Assembly (NCBI GenBank): GCA_030018855.1
Contig: JASEHG010000039.1
Span: 1-12,868, forward strand
Direction of reading: 5' to 3'
DNA length: 12,868 nucleotides
From: Candidatus Brocadiaceae bacterium
GTDB taxonomy: Bacteria; Planctomycetota; Brocadiia; Brocadiales; Bathyanammoxibiaceae
Shown here: piece by piece, positions 1 through 6,067 of the stretch
How the letters are laid out: each line of letters starts with the position of its first letter
Numbering within the stretch: the stretch's first letter is position 1
Notes under the pieces: model-generated
The model's database searches: none
What the model saw: the letters and a program-made list of their open reading frames with translations, nothing else
Told to the model about the DNA's origin: nothing
Made by a program: the position numbers and the translations under genes

Positions 1-51
1 CCAAATCCGAAATCCGCATTCCGCAATTTCTAGCCCCTAACCCCTAATACT
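1..51. repeat. Degenerate short tandem repeats at the end of the mobB-like gene
   Basis: Bases 1-30 are variations on AATCCGCA with a period of 7 to 8 bases. Bases 31-51 are three 7-base units (TAGCCCC, TAACCCC, TAATACT). The second array overlaps the stop codon and supplies the last residues (GVLGVRG) of the minus-strand gene. Similar arrays sit at 4072-4103, 9020-9057 and 9953-10001. No gene is visible in 1-29. Confidence 0.55.
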
Positions 52-677
52 CCCTCCAGGGCCACTGCGATTGGTTCCAGGAGGGCATCCCTGGTCTCTG
101 GTTCTGGATGATACGGGTCAAATACTACAACAGGGCAATCTGGTCTCATAGAATACAATCCTTCCCTAGCTGTTTCTATGTCTTTCTTTGTGGAGCCAGG
201 GGTTTTGTTTATCACAAATAGATTTATCTTGTCCAGTATTTTCCTGGCAGAGGGTTTTAGTTCTACAGTCCTGGGCGTTGCTATCATAAGGGCAAAGTCT
301 GTTTTCCTTATGTCAAGGAAGCTGTTTCCCTCTACGAGTAGCCCACTTCTTGAGGGAAAGAGTTTTAAGACCTGACGGACGGCGGTCTCAAGGCATTTGC
401 GCTGGGTTTGAAGCCAGACCACCTTTTTAGCACCGGCCTTGAGGAAGCGGGCAGTGTCCTTCCCCGGCTGGCTCAGGATGGACGGGTCAGTTATTATCCT
501 GAAAGAGAAGCCTTCCGTAGTAGGACAGCCGTCACAATCTATCTCCTTCGGGCAGGCACCCATGTGCTGGACGGTAATTTTTAAGGCATCTAGCCCCCCG
601 AGGGTCTTTATCAGAAAGGCCGCCAGGGTGGTCTTACCTGCACCACTGGAGGTACTGGTTATAGAGATTATCCGCAC
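30..677 (-). CDS. MobB-like P-loop NTPase
   Basis: A 215-residue P-loop protein. The nucleotide-binding motif SSGAGKTT is at residues 10-17, a Walker-B-like segment LLVEGNS at 113-119, and a hydrophobic DFALMI strand at 127-132. This layout matches the MobB family, which helps attach the guanine dinucleotide to molybdopterin. A cysteine cluster (C42, C48, C51) could bind metal. The start is a GTG at 677, chosen because a GGAGG ribosome site (685-689) lies 7 bases upstream. It overlaps the end of nuoF by 10 bases, so the two are probably translationally coupled. A cofactor protein beside NuoE/NuoF subunits suggests service to a molybdenum or tungsten enzyme such as formate dehydrogenase; that is inference. 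The family call rests on motifs only, and another SIMIBI-type NTPase (CobQ/BioD-like) is possible. Confidence 0.62.
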   Translation of the reverse strand: MRIISITSTSSGAGKTTLAAFLIKTLGGLDALKITVQHMGACPKEIDCDGCPTTEGFSFRIITDPSILSQPGKDTARFLKAGAKKVVWLQTQRKCLETAVRQVLKLFPSRSGLLVEGNSFLDIRKTDFALMIATPRTVELKPSARKILDKINLFVINKTPGSTKKDIETAREGLYSMRPDCPVVVFDPYHPEPETRDALLEPIAVALEGVLGVRG

Positions 678-2419
678 TGGCTTGCCTCCGTGCCTGTCGT
701 GCCTACGGCAGATTCGCTGTGGCGAACTTTCACTTTTTCTTGGGGTTCGGTTACGGTGCCCTCTGGGGGAGCAGTCTTCTTCAGGAGGGCCTCATACTCG
801 TGCCTGAAGTATCTGAGGGTGGAGAGAACGGGGTTAGGGGCCGTCTGCCCCAGACCGCATAGGGAGGTCTCCTTGGTATGCGTAGCTAATTCCATGAGGA
901 GGTCCAGGTCACTCTCCTTACCTTCTCCCTTGAGGAGCCTGCTCAGGATTTCCAACATCCTCCTGGTACCTATACGGCAGGGTACGCATTTACCGCAGGA
1001 CTCGTCCTGTACAAAATTCATAAAGTAGCGGGCGAATTCCACCATAGAGGTTTTATCGTCCACGACGATGAGCCCGCCTGAGCCCATAATGGCCCCCACC
1101 TTCTGGAGGGATTCGTAGTCAATGGGTGTATCTAAATACTCTTCCGGGATACAACCGCCCGAGGGTCCTCCTACCTGGGCCGCCTTAAACTTCCTCCCCT
1201 TAGCAATCCCTCCGCCAATATCAAAGATTATCTCCCTCAGCGTGGTACCCATAGGCACTTCTACGAGACCGGTATTCTTGACGTTCCCTGCCAGGGCAAA
1301 GACCTTGGTGCCCTTACTCCCCTGAGTCCCAATACTGCTATACCACTTTGCGCCCTTCTCAATGATAATGGGGACGTTGGCCAGGGTTTCCACATTATTT
1401 ATACAGGTAGGCTTACCCCAGAGTCCAGAGATGGCTGGATAGGGGGGTCTTATCCGGGGCATACCGCGTTTGCCCTCTATGGAGGCAATGAGGGCCGTTT
1501 CCTCCCCGCAGACAAAGGCACCTGCCCCTTTCTTTATCTCAAGGACAAGGTCTAGCTCCTTACCCAGGATGTCCACTCCGAGTAGCCCTAACTCACTTGC
1601 CTGGTCAATGGCCCTCTGTACGTGCTCCACCGCCATAGGATACTCAGCCCTGACGTAAAAATAGCCCTTCCTGGAGCCGATGGCATAGGCGGCGATTATC
1701 ATCCCCTCTACGACAAGGTGGGGGTTACCTTCCAGGACAGACCTGTCCATGAAGGCCCCAGGGTCCCCCTCGTCTCCGTTACAGATAATATACTTTATAT
1801 CGCCCGTGGCCTTCCTTACGAACTCCCACTTCTTCCCGGTGGGGAAGCCAGCACCTCCCCTCCCCCTAAGGCCAGAGTCCGCCACCTCTTTTATCACCTG
1901 CTCCGGGCTCATACCCTCTAACACCCTTTCCAGGGAGGTATAACCACCGGCCGCAATGTAGTCGTGGATACTGGTGGGGTCTATAACGCCGTTAAGACGT
2001 AGCACCAGGCGGCGCTGTTTCTTGTAGAAAGGGACTTCTGACTGAAGGGTGACCTTCTTGTTGGTTAGAGGGTCAGTAAAGAGCAGATTCTCCAGGACAT
2101 TACCGTTTGTGATAGTCTCATCAATAATCTTTGTGGCATCTGACTCTTTTACCTTTTGATAGAATACGTTGGTAGGCCAAAGGGTTACCAGTGGGCCCCT
2201 CTCACAGAAACCCTGACAACCAGTCTTTTTTAGAGATATTTTCCCCTCTAGCTCCCTATCCTTAATGATATTATTAAGTGACTCGTAGAGTTCACGTCCC
2301 CCGAAGGTCTCACACCCAGTACCCCCGCAGACTACTACCGTAGAGACTCCGGTCTTTTGCCCCTTTTTGAGCCCCTCTCTGAGATTTCTGAGGTCTTTTA
2401 TGGAGTTGAGTTTTTCCAC
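668..2419 (-). CDS. NuoF-like NADH-binding flavoprotein subunit (HydB/HndC/FDH-beta type)
   Basis: This 583-residue subunit passes electrons between NAD(H) and iron-sulfur centres through FMN. Residues 25-115 form a thioredoxin-like [2Fe-2S] domain with C31, C36, C68 and C72 (CX4C, CX3C). Residues 183-192 hold the glycine-rich NADH/FMN motif (LRGRGGAGF), with the flavin region NGDEGDPGAF at 214-223. An SLBB-like region follows, then the [4Fe-4S] ligands C475, C478, C481 and C521. The N-terminal domain distinguishes it from classical complex I NuoF and places it with NAD-linked hydrogenases and formate dehydrogenases. Many relatives carry a C-terminal ferredoxin domain; here the protein ends soon after the NuoF core, in a low-complexity tail (about 560-583) encoded by palindromic DNA. 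The start is a GTG 3 bases after the nuoE stop, behind purine-rich sequence. The partner catalytic subunit is not in the window. Confidence 0.88.
   Translation of the reverse strand: MEKLNSIKDLRNLREGLKKGQKTGVSTVVVCGGTGCETFGGRELYESLNNIIKDRELEGKISLKKTGCQGFCERGPLVTLWPTNVFYQKVKESDATKIIDETITNGNVLENLLFTDPLTNKKVTLQSEVPFYKKQRRLVLRLNGVIDPTSIHDYIAAGGYTSLERVLEGMSPEQVIKEVADSGLRGRGGAGFPTGKKWEFVRKATGDIKYIICNGDEGDPGAFMDRSVLEGNPHLVVEGMIIAAYAIGSRKGYFYVRAEYPMAVEHVQRAIDQASELGLLGVDILGKELDLVLEIKKGAGAFVCGEETALIASIEGKRGMPRIRPPYPAISGLWGKPTCINNVETLANVPIIIEKGAKWYSSIGTQGSKGTKVFALAGNVKNTGLVEVPMGTTLREIIFDIGGGIAKGRKFKAAQVGGPSGGCIPEEYLDTPIDYESLQKVGAIMGSGGLIVVDDKTSMVEFARYFMNFVQDESCGKCVPCRIGTRRMLEILSRLLKGEGKESDLDLLMELATHTKETSLCGLGQTAPNPVLSTLRYFRHEYEALLKKTAPPEGTVTEPQEKVKVRHSESAVGTTGTEASQCG
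700..726. repeat. Two small adjacent palindromes encoding the NuoF tail
   Basis: TGCC-TAC-GGCA (700-710) is followed by TTCGC-TGTG-GCGAA (713-726). Both lie in the last codons of the nuoF-like gene and encode part of its non-conserved tail. They resemble small palindromic repeats elsewhere in the window in size and placement, but no second copy was found here. Confidence 0.45.
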
Positions 2420-2422
2420 GGT

Positions 2423-3010
2423 CTATCCCCCCGCTCCACTCAGGATTGGTTCCTCCTTAGTGTAACGCCCCAATATTTCCTGTACCTTTTCAGGAGAGAC
2501 CTGGCCATAGAATTTGTCGCCCAATGACAGGGCCTGCTTCACCGGCTCCCCCCCGCAACAACCCTCGGCCTTCTTACTGCTCCCTATGACCACAATTGGC
2601 CCCAGGGCACAGGTACCTAAGCAGGCCACTGACTCCAGGGTAAATCTGTAGTCCGCCGTAGTCTCTCCATCCTTGACGCCCAGGAGTTCCCCTATCCTGG
2701 ACTTTACCTTATCTGCCCCCCGGACGTGGCAGGCAGTGCCAACGCATACCTTAATGGTGAATTTCCCCTTCGGCACAAAAGAGAACTGGGAGTAGAAGGA
2801 GGCTACTCCAAATATCCTGCTCATCGGGATACGGGTACTCCTGGATATAAACTCCAGGGCGGGCTTGGGCAGGTAGCCGTAGCTATCCTGGGTATACTGT
2901 AATAAGGGTATAAGGTCGGACCTGCTCAACCTGTGATTCAGGTTTTTTATGTGTCTCTCTAAGCCGCCCAATTCTACGGCGGCTTCTTGTCTCAGGGTCT
3001 CTTTCTTCAT
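2423..3010 (-). CDS. NuoE-like [2Fe-2S] subunit (HydC/HndA type)
   Basis: A thioredoxin-fold [2Fe-2S] subunit that partners the NuoF-like protein encoded directly downstream. The N-terminal helical part includes a QDSYGYLP segment typical of NuoE. The fold then carries a CVGTACHVRG motif (CX4C) and CLGTCALGP (CX3C), giving four cluster ligands. After CALGPIVVI comes an extra stretch of about 20 residues (GSSKKAEGCCGGEPVKQ...), before the usual FYGQVSPEKV; it carries two more adjacent cysteines and is not typical of the family. The ATG at 3010 gives 195 residues. A TTG at 3019 would add three; it has GAGG from the adjacent palindrome about 8 bases upstream, so the start is not settled. The nuoF start follows the stop by 3 bases, so the two form a tight pair. 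Confidence 0.88.
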   Translation of the reverse strand: MKKETLRQEAAVELGGLERHIKNLNHRLSRSDLIPLLQYTQDSYGYLPKPALEFISRSTRIPMSRIFGVASFYSQFSFVPKGKFTIKVCVGTACHVRGADKVKSRIGELLGVKDGETTADYRFTLESVACLGTCALGPIVVIGSSKKAEGCCGGEPVKQALSLGDKFYGQVSPEKVQEILGRYTKEEPILSGAGG

Positions 3011-3022
3011 AATAAGCAATGG

Positions 3023-3052
3023 GTCCGCCTCAGGCGGACAAGACCTGCCTCT
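3023..3052. repeat. TCCGCCTNAGGCGGA palindrome with ACCTGCC flank, copy 1
   Basis: A perfect palindrome (core 3024-3038) lies between purQ and nuoE, a few bases upstream of the nuoE start. With its flank AGACCTGCC it matches 28 of 30 bases with the copy at 6087-6116. It may supply the ribosome-binding purines for the alternative TTG start of nuoE. Confidence 0.85.
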
Positions 3053-3066
3053 CCATACCAGATTAT

Positions 3067-3921
3067 TCAGAGGAGGTTTTTCTTCACGTACTTCACGGCA
3101 TTCAAGAACAGTCTAAGGCCATCTGGCTCTTTATTCAGCCCATTCCTGGACCAATTCGGGTGCTGGTAGGGTTCCACATAGCGTTCAGGGTGGGGCATCA
3201 TGCCCAGTATCCTCCCCGTAGGGTTGCATATCCCTGCAATATCCTCCACAGAGCCACTTGGGTTGTGAGGGTACCCCGCCCCGTCTCCCCCCTCGTCTAC
3301 GTACCTGAAGACTATCTGTGAAGAATCCCTTAGTCTTTGAAGGGTTGAATCGTCCCGGGGTACGAATTTCCCCTCTGCATGGGCCACGGGCAGGTACAGT
3401 AACTCCCCTTCTTCTACATAAACTGACTTGCTGGAGCAGGCCCTGAGGTGTATCCATCGGGCCTCAAACCTGTTGGAGTCGTTAAAGGTAAGGGTTGCCT
3501 CAGGCAGTCCACTGTCCCCGGCAGGCCCTGTACCGTCCCTTCGCTCTGCTCTAGGGCAGGTCTGGTACAGGGCAGGTAATAACCCGCCCTTGACCAGGGT
3601 CTGAAAGCCATTGCATATTCCCATCATCAGTTTCCCCTCACCGAGGAAATGCTCCAGGGCCTCTCTTAGGTGGAAGCGGAGGATATTGGCCAGTATCCTC
3701 CCTGCCGCAATGTCATCCCCGTAGGTAAAGCCGCCGGGTAATACTAAGATGTGGTAGTCCCTGAAGAGGGTGGCCAGGTTACTCCCGCCGATTGCCTTAT
3801 CCAGGAGTCTTTGGATATGGAGTCTATGGGCCTCCGCACCTGCCTTTTTCAGGGCATACTCCGTCTCCCAGTCACAGTTAGTTCCAGCAGTACGGAGTAC
3901 CAGGGCCTTTGCCTTTGCCAT
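3067..3921 (-). CDS. purQ: FGAM synthase glutaminase subunit PurQ
   Basis: PurQ is the class I glutamine amidotransferase that hydrolyses glutamine and hands ammonia to PurL, making FGAM in purine synthesis. The 284 residues begin MAKAKALVLRTAGTNCD. The oxyanion region LPGGFTYGDD is at 61-70, the nucleophile C103 lies in GICNGFQ, and H244 and E246 in HPERY complete the triad. NDSNRFEARWIHLR (147-160) is also typical. Residues about 119-139 are an extra segment between GLLPAL and EATLTFNDS; it is encoded by repeat DNA whose close copy lies in purL. The ATG at 3921 was chosen because conserved sequence begins there; an open frame upstream to 4053 encodes a cysteine-rich stretch with no family likeness. 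No clear Shine-Dalgarno is seen. A promoter candidate lies at 3987-4015. Its partner purL is upstream, beyond fhs. Confidence 0.93.
   Translation of the reverse strand: MAKAKALVLRTAGTNCDWETEYALKKAGAEAHRLHIQRLLDKAIGGSNLATLFRDYHILVLPGGFTYGDDIAAGRILANILRFHLREALEHFLGEGKLMMGICNGFQTLVKGGLLPALYQTCPRAERRDGTGPAGDSGLPEATLTFNDSNRFEARWIHLRACSSKSVYVEEGELLYLPVAHAEGKFVPRDDSTLQRLRDSSQIVFRYVDEGGDGAGYPHNPSGSVEDIAGICNPTGRILGMMPHPERYVEPYQHPNWSRNGLNKEPDGLRLFLNAVKYVKKNLL
3529..3560. repeat. Coding-embedded element shared with purL (purQ copy)
   Basis: A 32-base stretch matches 8731-8762 at 26 of 32 positions, centred on CCCTTCGCT...AGGG. In purQ it encodes PRAERRDGT and neighbours (about residues 122-131), within a segment extra to the PurQ family. 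Relative to the purL copy, it is read in a different frame. CCTGTACC/GGTACAGG-like inverted bits flank it on both sides (3527-3534, 3564-3571). Confidence 0.7.
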
Positions 3922-3940
3922 TAAATTTAAAGTCCGACAG

Positions 3941-3961
3941 GGACAGGCTTTAGACCTGTCC
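3941..3961. repeat. Inverted repeat in the purQ leader
   Basis: GGACAGG and CCTGTCC form perfect 7-base arms around a 7-base loop, 19 bases upstream of the purQ ATG and downstream of the promoter candidate at 3987-4015. In the transcript it would fold just before the start codon. It resembles the dispersed ACCTGTCC/ACCTGCCC bits nearby, so it may be a repeat rather than a dedicated control hairpin. Confidence 0.55.
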
Positions 3962-3986
3962 TTACAATTACAGCAATACAAGACAC

Positions 3987-4015
3987 AGTATAGCAGGCAT
4001 AGGCCCTTTTGTAAA
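3987..4015 (-). promoter_or_regulatory. Candidate sigma70-type promoter for purQ
   Basis: On the minus strand, TTTACA (4010-4015) is followed after 17 bases by TATACT (3987-3992). Each box matches the consensus at five of six bases with ideal spacing. Transcription would begin near 3980, leaving a leader of about 60 bases before purQ. This suggests purQ-nuoE-nuoF-mobB can be transcribed separately from fhs. Confidence 0.5.
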
Positions 4016-4035
4016 CATCTTTTGGGCAGAGGCAG

Positions 4036-4138
4036 GTCCTGTACCTGTCCCATCTAGGGGATGAAGATTGTGTTTAAGAGTTTAAGGGTTCAAATGTTCA
4101 AGTCTTGTACCTGCCCCTTCCAGGAGATAGAGATTGTG
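4036..4138. repeat. 37-base direct repeat flanking an 8-base tandem array
   Basis: Bases 4036-4072 and 4102-4138 align without gaps at 30 of 37 positions (both contain TGTACCTG and end AGATTGTG). Between them, 4072-4103 is four 8-base units (GTTTAAGA, GTTTAAGG, GTTCAAAT, GTTCAAGT). This fills much of the 297-base gap between fhs and purQ. No conserved gene is visible in it. Confidence 0.65.
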
Positions 4139-4144
4139 GGACAT

Positions 4145-4202
4145 GCAGAATTGTAAACTTTTTAAATCTAATCCGCCTCAGGCGGACCAATTTACAATCT
4201 GC
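4145..4202. repeat. Nested inverted repeat around palindrome copy 2, after fhs
   Basis: Outer arms GCAGAATTGTAAA (4145-4157) and TTTACAATCTGC (4191-4202) are complementary apart from one extra base. They enclose the perfect palindrome TCCGCCTCAGGCGGA at 4172-4186. The structure starts 16 bases beyond the fhs stop, so it could act as a terminator or 3' stabiliser, but there is no strong T-run. Confidence 0.6.
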
Positions 4203-4218
4203 AATAAATATTTTCTAC

Positions 4219-5943
4219 CTAGAACAGGCCCACTACCTTCCCTGTAGCCAGGTCTATATCAACCGCCTCCCCAGCAGGTTTAGAGGGTAGTCCTGGCATA
4301 GTCCTCATAGTCCCAAGAAGGGGGTAGAGGAACCCTGCCCCCACGGAGGCCCTCAGGTCTCTTACTGGCACCCTGAAGCCCCTGGGTCTCCCCCTCAGGG
4401 CCGGGTCGTGCGAGAGGGAGAGGTGTGTCTTGGCCATACAGATGGGTAGTTTGTCCACGCCCCACCTGGTGTATCGCTCTATCTTCTCCCTGGCGGCAGG
4501 CATGATGTCAATCCCATCAGCACCATACATCTTGGTGGCGATAATCTCTATCTTCTCTTCTATACCGGCCTCCAGAGGATAGAGGAACATGAACCTGGAG
4601 GGTTTATTGGCGGCGGCCACCACGGCCTCGGCCAGTTCCTCCGCCCCCACTCCGCCCCTGGCCCAGTGGTTGGATTCCACTGCGTTCTCTGCCCCATACT
4701 CTACGGCAATGGCCTTTACGGCCTCTATCTCTGCCCTGGTGTCGGTCTCAAAGGAGTTGATGGCCACTACCACTGGGATGCCGTAGAGCTTCATGTTCTC
4801 TATCATCTTTACCAGGTTCTGACACCCCTTCTCCACTGCGGGAACGTTTTCCTTCTGGAGTTCATCAGGTAGGGGTTTACCCGCCACGATGTTGCCTACT
4901 CCACCATGCATCTTCAATGCCCTGACTGTGGCTACTATGACGGCACAATTGGGGCTCAGGCCTGAGTAACGGCATTTTATGTTCATGAATTTCTCAGCGC
5001 CCAGGTCAGCCCCAAAGCCGCTCTCCGTTACCACGTAATCGGCACACTTAAGGGCTATCTGGTCAGCCACGATGGAGTTATTGCCATGGGCTATGTTGCC
5101 AAACGGTCCGGCATGTACAAAGGCCGGGGTATTCTCCACGGTCTGGAGGAGGTTCGGTTTGATGGCATCCCTTAGGAGGACGGTCATGGAGCCCGCGCAC
5201 TTCAGGTCTTCTGCCGTAATGGGTTTACCCTCTTTGTTACTGCCAATTATTATCCTGCCCAACCTCTTCCTGAGGTCTTGGAGACCCGTGGCCAGGGCCA
5301 GGATGGCCATCACCTCTGAGGCCACGGCAATATCAAAACCTGTCTCCCTGGGTATCCCCTGCTCCTTCCCCCCGAGACCTATCACTATATTCCTCAGCGC
5401 CCTATCGCTTGTATCCACTACCCTGGGCCAGGTGATGCTAAAGGGGTCTATCCCCAGTTTGTTTCCGTGATGCAGGTGGTTATCAATGAAGGCGGCTAGG
5501 AGGTTATGGGCTGCGGAGACGGCATGGGTATCCCCGGTGAGGTGGAGGTTAAAGTCCTCCATAGGTACTATCTGGGAGTAGCCTCCTCCGGCGGCCCCAC
5601 CCTTTATGCCAAAGACCGGCCCCAGGGAGGGCTGGCGGATGGCTATAACGGCCTTCTTGCCCAGCCTGCAGAGGCCCATACCAAGGCCCACTGTGGTAGT
5701 GGTCTTCCCTTCCCCAAGGGGGGTAGGGGTGATGGCCGTCACTACTATGTATTTCCCGTTCTTGACCTTCTTCAACCTCTCCAGGATGTCCAGGGAGACC
5801 TTGGTCTTGTATTTGCCATACAACTCCAGTTCGTCTCCCCTTATACCCAGGCCCTCTGCTATCTCCTGGATGGGTTTCAACTTTGCCGCCTGTGCTATCT
5901 CAATGTCACTCGGAACTTTCTTTGCCATGATTGCCTGCGCCAT
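4219..5943 (-). CDS. fhs: Formate-tetrahydrofolate ligase (10-formyl-THF synthetase)
   Basis: The enzyme joins formate to tetrahydrofolate using ATP, giving 10-formyl-THF for purine synthesis and, in acetogen-type metabolism, the methyl branch of the Wood-Ljungdahl pathway. Its 574 residues match the usual family length. The ATP loop TPTPLGEGKTTTTVGLG lies near residues 72-88, followed by PSLGPVFGIKGGAAGGGYSQ and ENTPAFVHAGPFGNIAHG. RALKMHGGV and the C-terminal TMPGLPSKPAG are also typical. It is whole, with no frameshift. The ATG at 5943 has GGAG about 10 bases upstream; a second ATG (MAKKVPSD) five codons later is a possible start. It sits between purL and purQ, in line with its product feeding purine synthesis. 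With no formate dehydrogenase in the window, the direction of C1 flow cannot be read here. Confidence 0.97.
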   Translation of the reverse strand: MAQAIMAKKVPSDIEIAQAAKLKPIQEIAEGLGIRGDELELYGKYKTKVSLDILERLKKVKNGKYIVVTAITPTPLGEGKTTTTVGLGMGLCRLGKKAVIAIRQPSLGPVFGIKGGAAGGGYSQIVPMEDFNLHLTGDTHAVSAAHNLLAAFIDNHLHHGNKLGIDPFSITWPRVVDTSDRALRNIVIGLGGKEQGIPRETGFDIAVASEVMAILALATGLQDLRKRLGRIIIGSNKEGKPITAEDLKCAGSMTVLLRDAIKPNLLQTVENTPAFVHAGPFGNIAHGNNSIVADQIALKCADYVVTESGFGADLGAEKFMNIKCRYSGLSPNCAVIVATVRALKMHGGVGNIVAGKPLPDELQKENVPAVEKGCQNLVKMIENMKLYGIPVVVAINSFETDTRAEIEAVKAIAVEYGAENAVESNHWARGGVGAEELAEAVVAAANKPSRFMFLYPLEAGIEEKIEIIATKMYGADGIDIMPAAREKIERYTRWGVDKLPICMAKTHLSLSHDPALRGRPRGFRVPVRDLRASVGAGFLYPLLGTMRTMPGLPSKPAGEAVDIDLATGKVVGLF

Positions 5944-5974
5944 TTTCTCATCTCCGTCTGTCTTAGTGGACTAT

Positions 5975-6004
5975 ATCGTAATGGATATTACCCTCTTTAC
6001 TCAA
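5975..6004 (-). promoter_or_regulatory. Weak promoter candidate upstream of fhs
   Basis: On the minus strand, TTGAGT (5999-6004) and TACGAT (5975-5980) lie 18 bases apart, each with four of six consensus bases. It falls in the 124-base gap between purL and fhs. The match is modest and could be chance. Confidence 0.25.
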
Positions 6005-6012
6005 ATGAGTTC

Positions 6013-6050
6013 GTAGGGGCACGTTGTCCGCCTTAGGCGGATGCCCCTAC
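6013..6050. repeat. Nested hairpin around palindrome copy 3, between purL and fhs
   Basis: GTAGGGGCA (6013-6021) and TGCCCCTAC (6042-6050) are perfect 9-base arms. Directly inside is the perfect palindrome TCCGCCTTAGGCGGA (6027-6041), with a 5-base bulge on one side. The combined stem would be strong. It is 18 bases downstream of the purL stop, so attenuation or 3'-end protection of the purL message is possible. No T-run follows. Confidence 0.7.
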
Positions 6051-6067
6051 CAGTCTACCATCTAAGT

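Noticed and set aside
3922..4053. A 44-residue upstream extension of PurQ with many cysteines (MGQVQDLPLP...)
   Set aside because: Conserved PurQ sequence begins at MAKAKALVL. The upstream part is encoded by repeat DNA and overlaps the promoter candidate.
4145..4202. Classical rho-independent terminator after fhs
   Set aside because: The stem is present but not followed by a clear run of T on the fhs strand, so it is kept only as an inverted repeat.
5072..6036. Plus-strand open frames opposite fhs (up to 176 codons)
   Set aside because: Antisense to fhs, with no family resemblance; the fhs frame is clearly the real one.
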